Assembly: GCA_937915965.1 (NCBI GenBank)
Contig: CALGHC010000800.1
Coordinates: 1 to 6,429, forward strand
Direction: 5' to 3'
DNA from: an uncultured Myxococcales bacterium
GTDB lineage: Bacteria; Myxococcota_A; UBA9042
Length of the DNA: 6,429 bases
The first letter of the stretch is position 1; each line of letters opens with the position of its first letter. The translations under genes were made by a program, and so were the position numbers. A model generated the notes under the pieces. The model was not told the DNA's origin. It saw nothing but the letters and a program-made list of their open reading frames with translations, and did no database searches. This document shows, one piece after another, positions 5,713 to 6,429 of the stretch.

Positions 5713-6182
5713 GCGGGGCCAGGCCGGTGGAGAGGAGTTGCCGAGGCTGTCGAAGACGGCAGCCGGCATCGACCCTGCTGCGGCTTTGCTCGGACCCACA
5801 GGCTGGACTACGGCTTGCGGGTTGGAGCAGACGGGACCCAGAGATAGTCGGTCGAGGGCAGTACTGCTGCCCTGTGAGCGACTGCCTGCAGCGGATGCTG
5901 CGGCCGATCCTGCGGGATCTGCCGGGGGCGGCGCGACGGGCGGGTGAACTTCTGGACGAGGCGGGGCGACTGGGTCGCCGTCGCCTGGATGCACGCCGAG
6001 ACGGCCTGCATCGACGTCTGAGTGGAGACGCCCAGGGCGGAACGACCTCACTCGAGGGCGATCTGCAATTGACCGAGTGGGCAGCTCTCATCGCACGGAT
6101 CGATGGGGCTCTTGCCGAAACACGACAGGGTGCCGGTAGCACCTGGGAGAGCGGACCTTGCCGACTCCAACGACTCGAATAG
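5709..6182 (+). CDS. ylxR: YlxR family protein (DUF448), with C-terminal extension
   Basis: YlxR is a small, probably RNA-binding protein encoded between nusA and infB in many bacteria; its exact role is not settled. The family signature is clear: RSCRGCR (residues 9-15), LLRLC (23-27) and GRGQY (48-52). Cys11, Cys14, Cys53 or 54 and Cys59 are arranged as CxxC plus a second Cys pair, so metal binding is possible but unproven. The core ends near residue 70. The remaining residues to 157 are Arg/Gly/Ala-rich, then a helix-prone segment. I do not recognise this part, and it does not look like the L7Ae domain fused to YlxR in some bacteria. ATG 5709 overlaps the nusA stop as ATGA; the gene's end overlaps infB by 25 bases. 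Confidence 0.92.
   Translation: MSGARPVERSCRGCRRRQPASTLLRLCSDPQAGLRLAGWSRRDPEIVGRGQYCCPVSDCLQRMLRPILRDLPGAARRAGELLDEAGRLGRRRLDARRDGLHRRLSGDAQGGTTSLEGDLQLTEWAALIARIDGALAETRQGAGSTWESGPCRLQRLE
6145..6151 (+). promoter_or_regulatory. Ribosome binding site deciding the TTG start of infB
   Basis: GGGAGAG lies 6 bases before TTG 6158. No ATG or GTG occurs in the infB frame between here and the conserved N-terminal domain, so the TTG is the best start. Confidence 0.65.
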
Positions 6183-6429
6183 GGGACCTCGCCAACGAAC
6201 TTGGCGTCAGCCCCCAGGATCTAGTTAAGCGCGCGGCCGATCACGGCGTGTTGCTCACCTCTTTCTCGACGCTCGATTCCGGGCAGTCGGCGAAAGTGCG
6301 TGCGATGTTCGGCCCAACGGGACCGCGCAGGCCGCGACCAGCGAAGCGCGGCGACGAGGGGGTGCCGGCCGAAGGCGGCGGCACCGTCGTTCGCCGCCGT
6401 GCCCGCCCACGTCCGCGCGAAGACGAGGC
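6158..6429 (+). CDS. infB: Translation initiation factor IF-2, N-terminal part (3'-partial)
   Basis: IF-2 is the GTPase that brings initiator tRNA to the 30S subunit. Only 90 codons and two bases fall in the window, all ahead of the GTPase domain. Residues 8-52 match the small helical IF2 N-terminal domain: IGDLANELGVSPQDLVKRAADHG, then SFSTLDSGQ, the counterpart of the usual SHSSSLD-type motif. From residue 58 the sequence becomes an Arg/Pro/Gly-rich linker (RRPRPAKRGDEG, then RRRARPRPRE), as is common in long IF-2 proteins. The start is TTG 6158, inside ylxR and 25 bases before its stop is complete, with a good ribosome binding site. Identification rests on this domain and on the position after ylxR. 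Confidence 0.93.
   Translation, partial: MPTPTTRIGDLANELGVSPQDLVKRAADHGVLLTSFSTLDSGQSAKVRAMFGPTGPRRPRPAKRGDEGVPAEGGGTVVRRRARPRPREDE

Overview
This is a GC-rich bacterial window with all genes on the + strand. The best guess for the source is Myxococcota or a related deltaproteobacterial lineage. The grounds are a histone H1-like Lys/Ala/Pro tail, an S41 protease carrying long low-complexity repeats, and strong G/C third-position bias. This is inference from style; no diagnostic marker was compared.

Left part (1-2581): the window opens inside a carboxyl-terminal processing protease (S41 family with a PDZ domain, 1-1501). Its visible N-terminal part is an in-frame 9-bp minisatellite. After an 84-bp gap comes a 331-residue protein (1586-2581) with an H1-like basic tail, a clean coiled coil and an unrecognised C-terminal domain. 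I found no convincing terminator after it.

Middle (2582-3178): a possible promoter precedes a complete tRNA-Cys(GCA) gene (2715-2786). A gene-free leader of about 390 bp follows. It holds several hairpins, a four-copy 13-bp tandem repeat and a duplicated ribosome-binding-site-plus-ATG block directly upstream of rimP.

Right part (3179-6429): this is the conserved rimP-nusA-ylxR-infB cluster for ribosome maturation, transcription elongation/termination and translation initiation. The genes are tightly coupled: TGATG at rimP/nusA, ATGA at nusA/ylxR, and a 25-nt overlap with a TTG start at ylxR/infB. In E. coli the same cluster is preceded by an initiator tRNA (metY); here a tRNA-Cys sits in that position.

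The gene content is mostly housekeeping. The least ordinary parts are the rimP leader with its duplicated start block, the protease minisatellite, and the chimeric H1-like/coiled-coil protein. No CRISPR array, insertion sequence or mobile element was seen.
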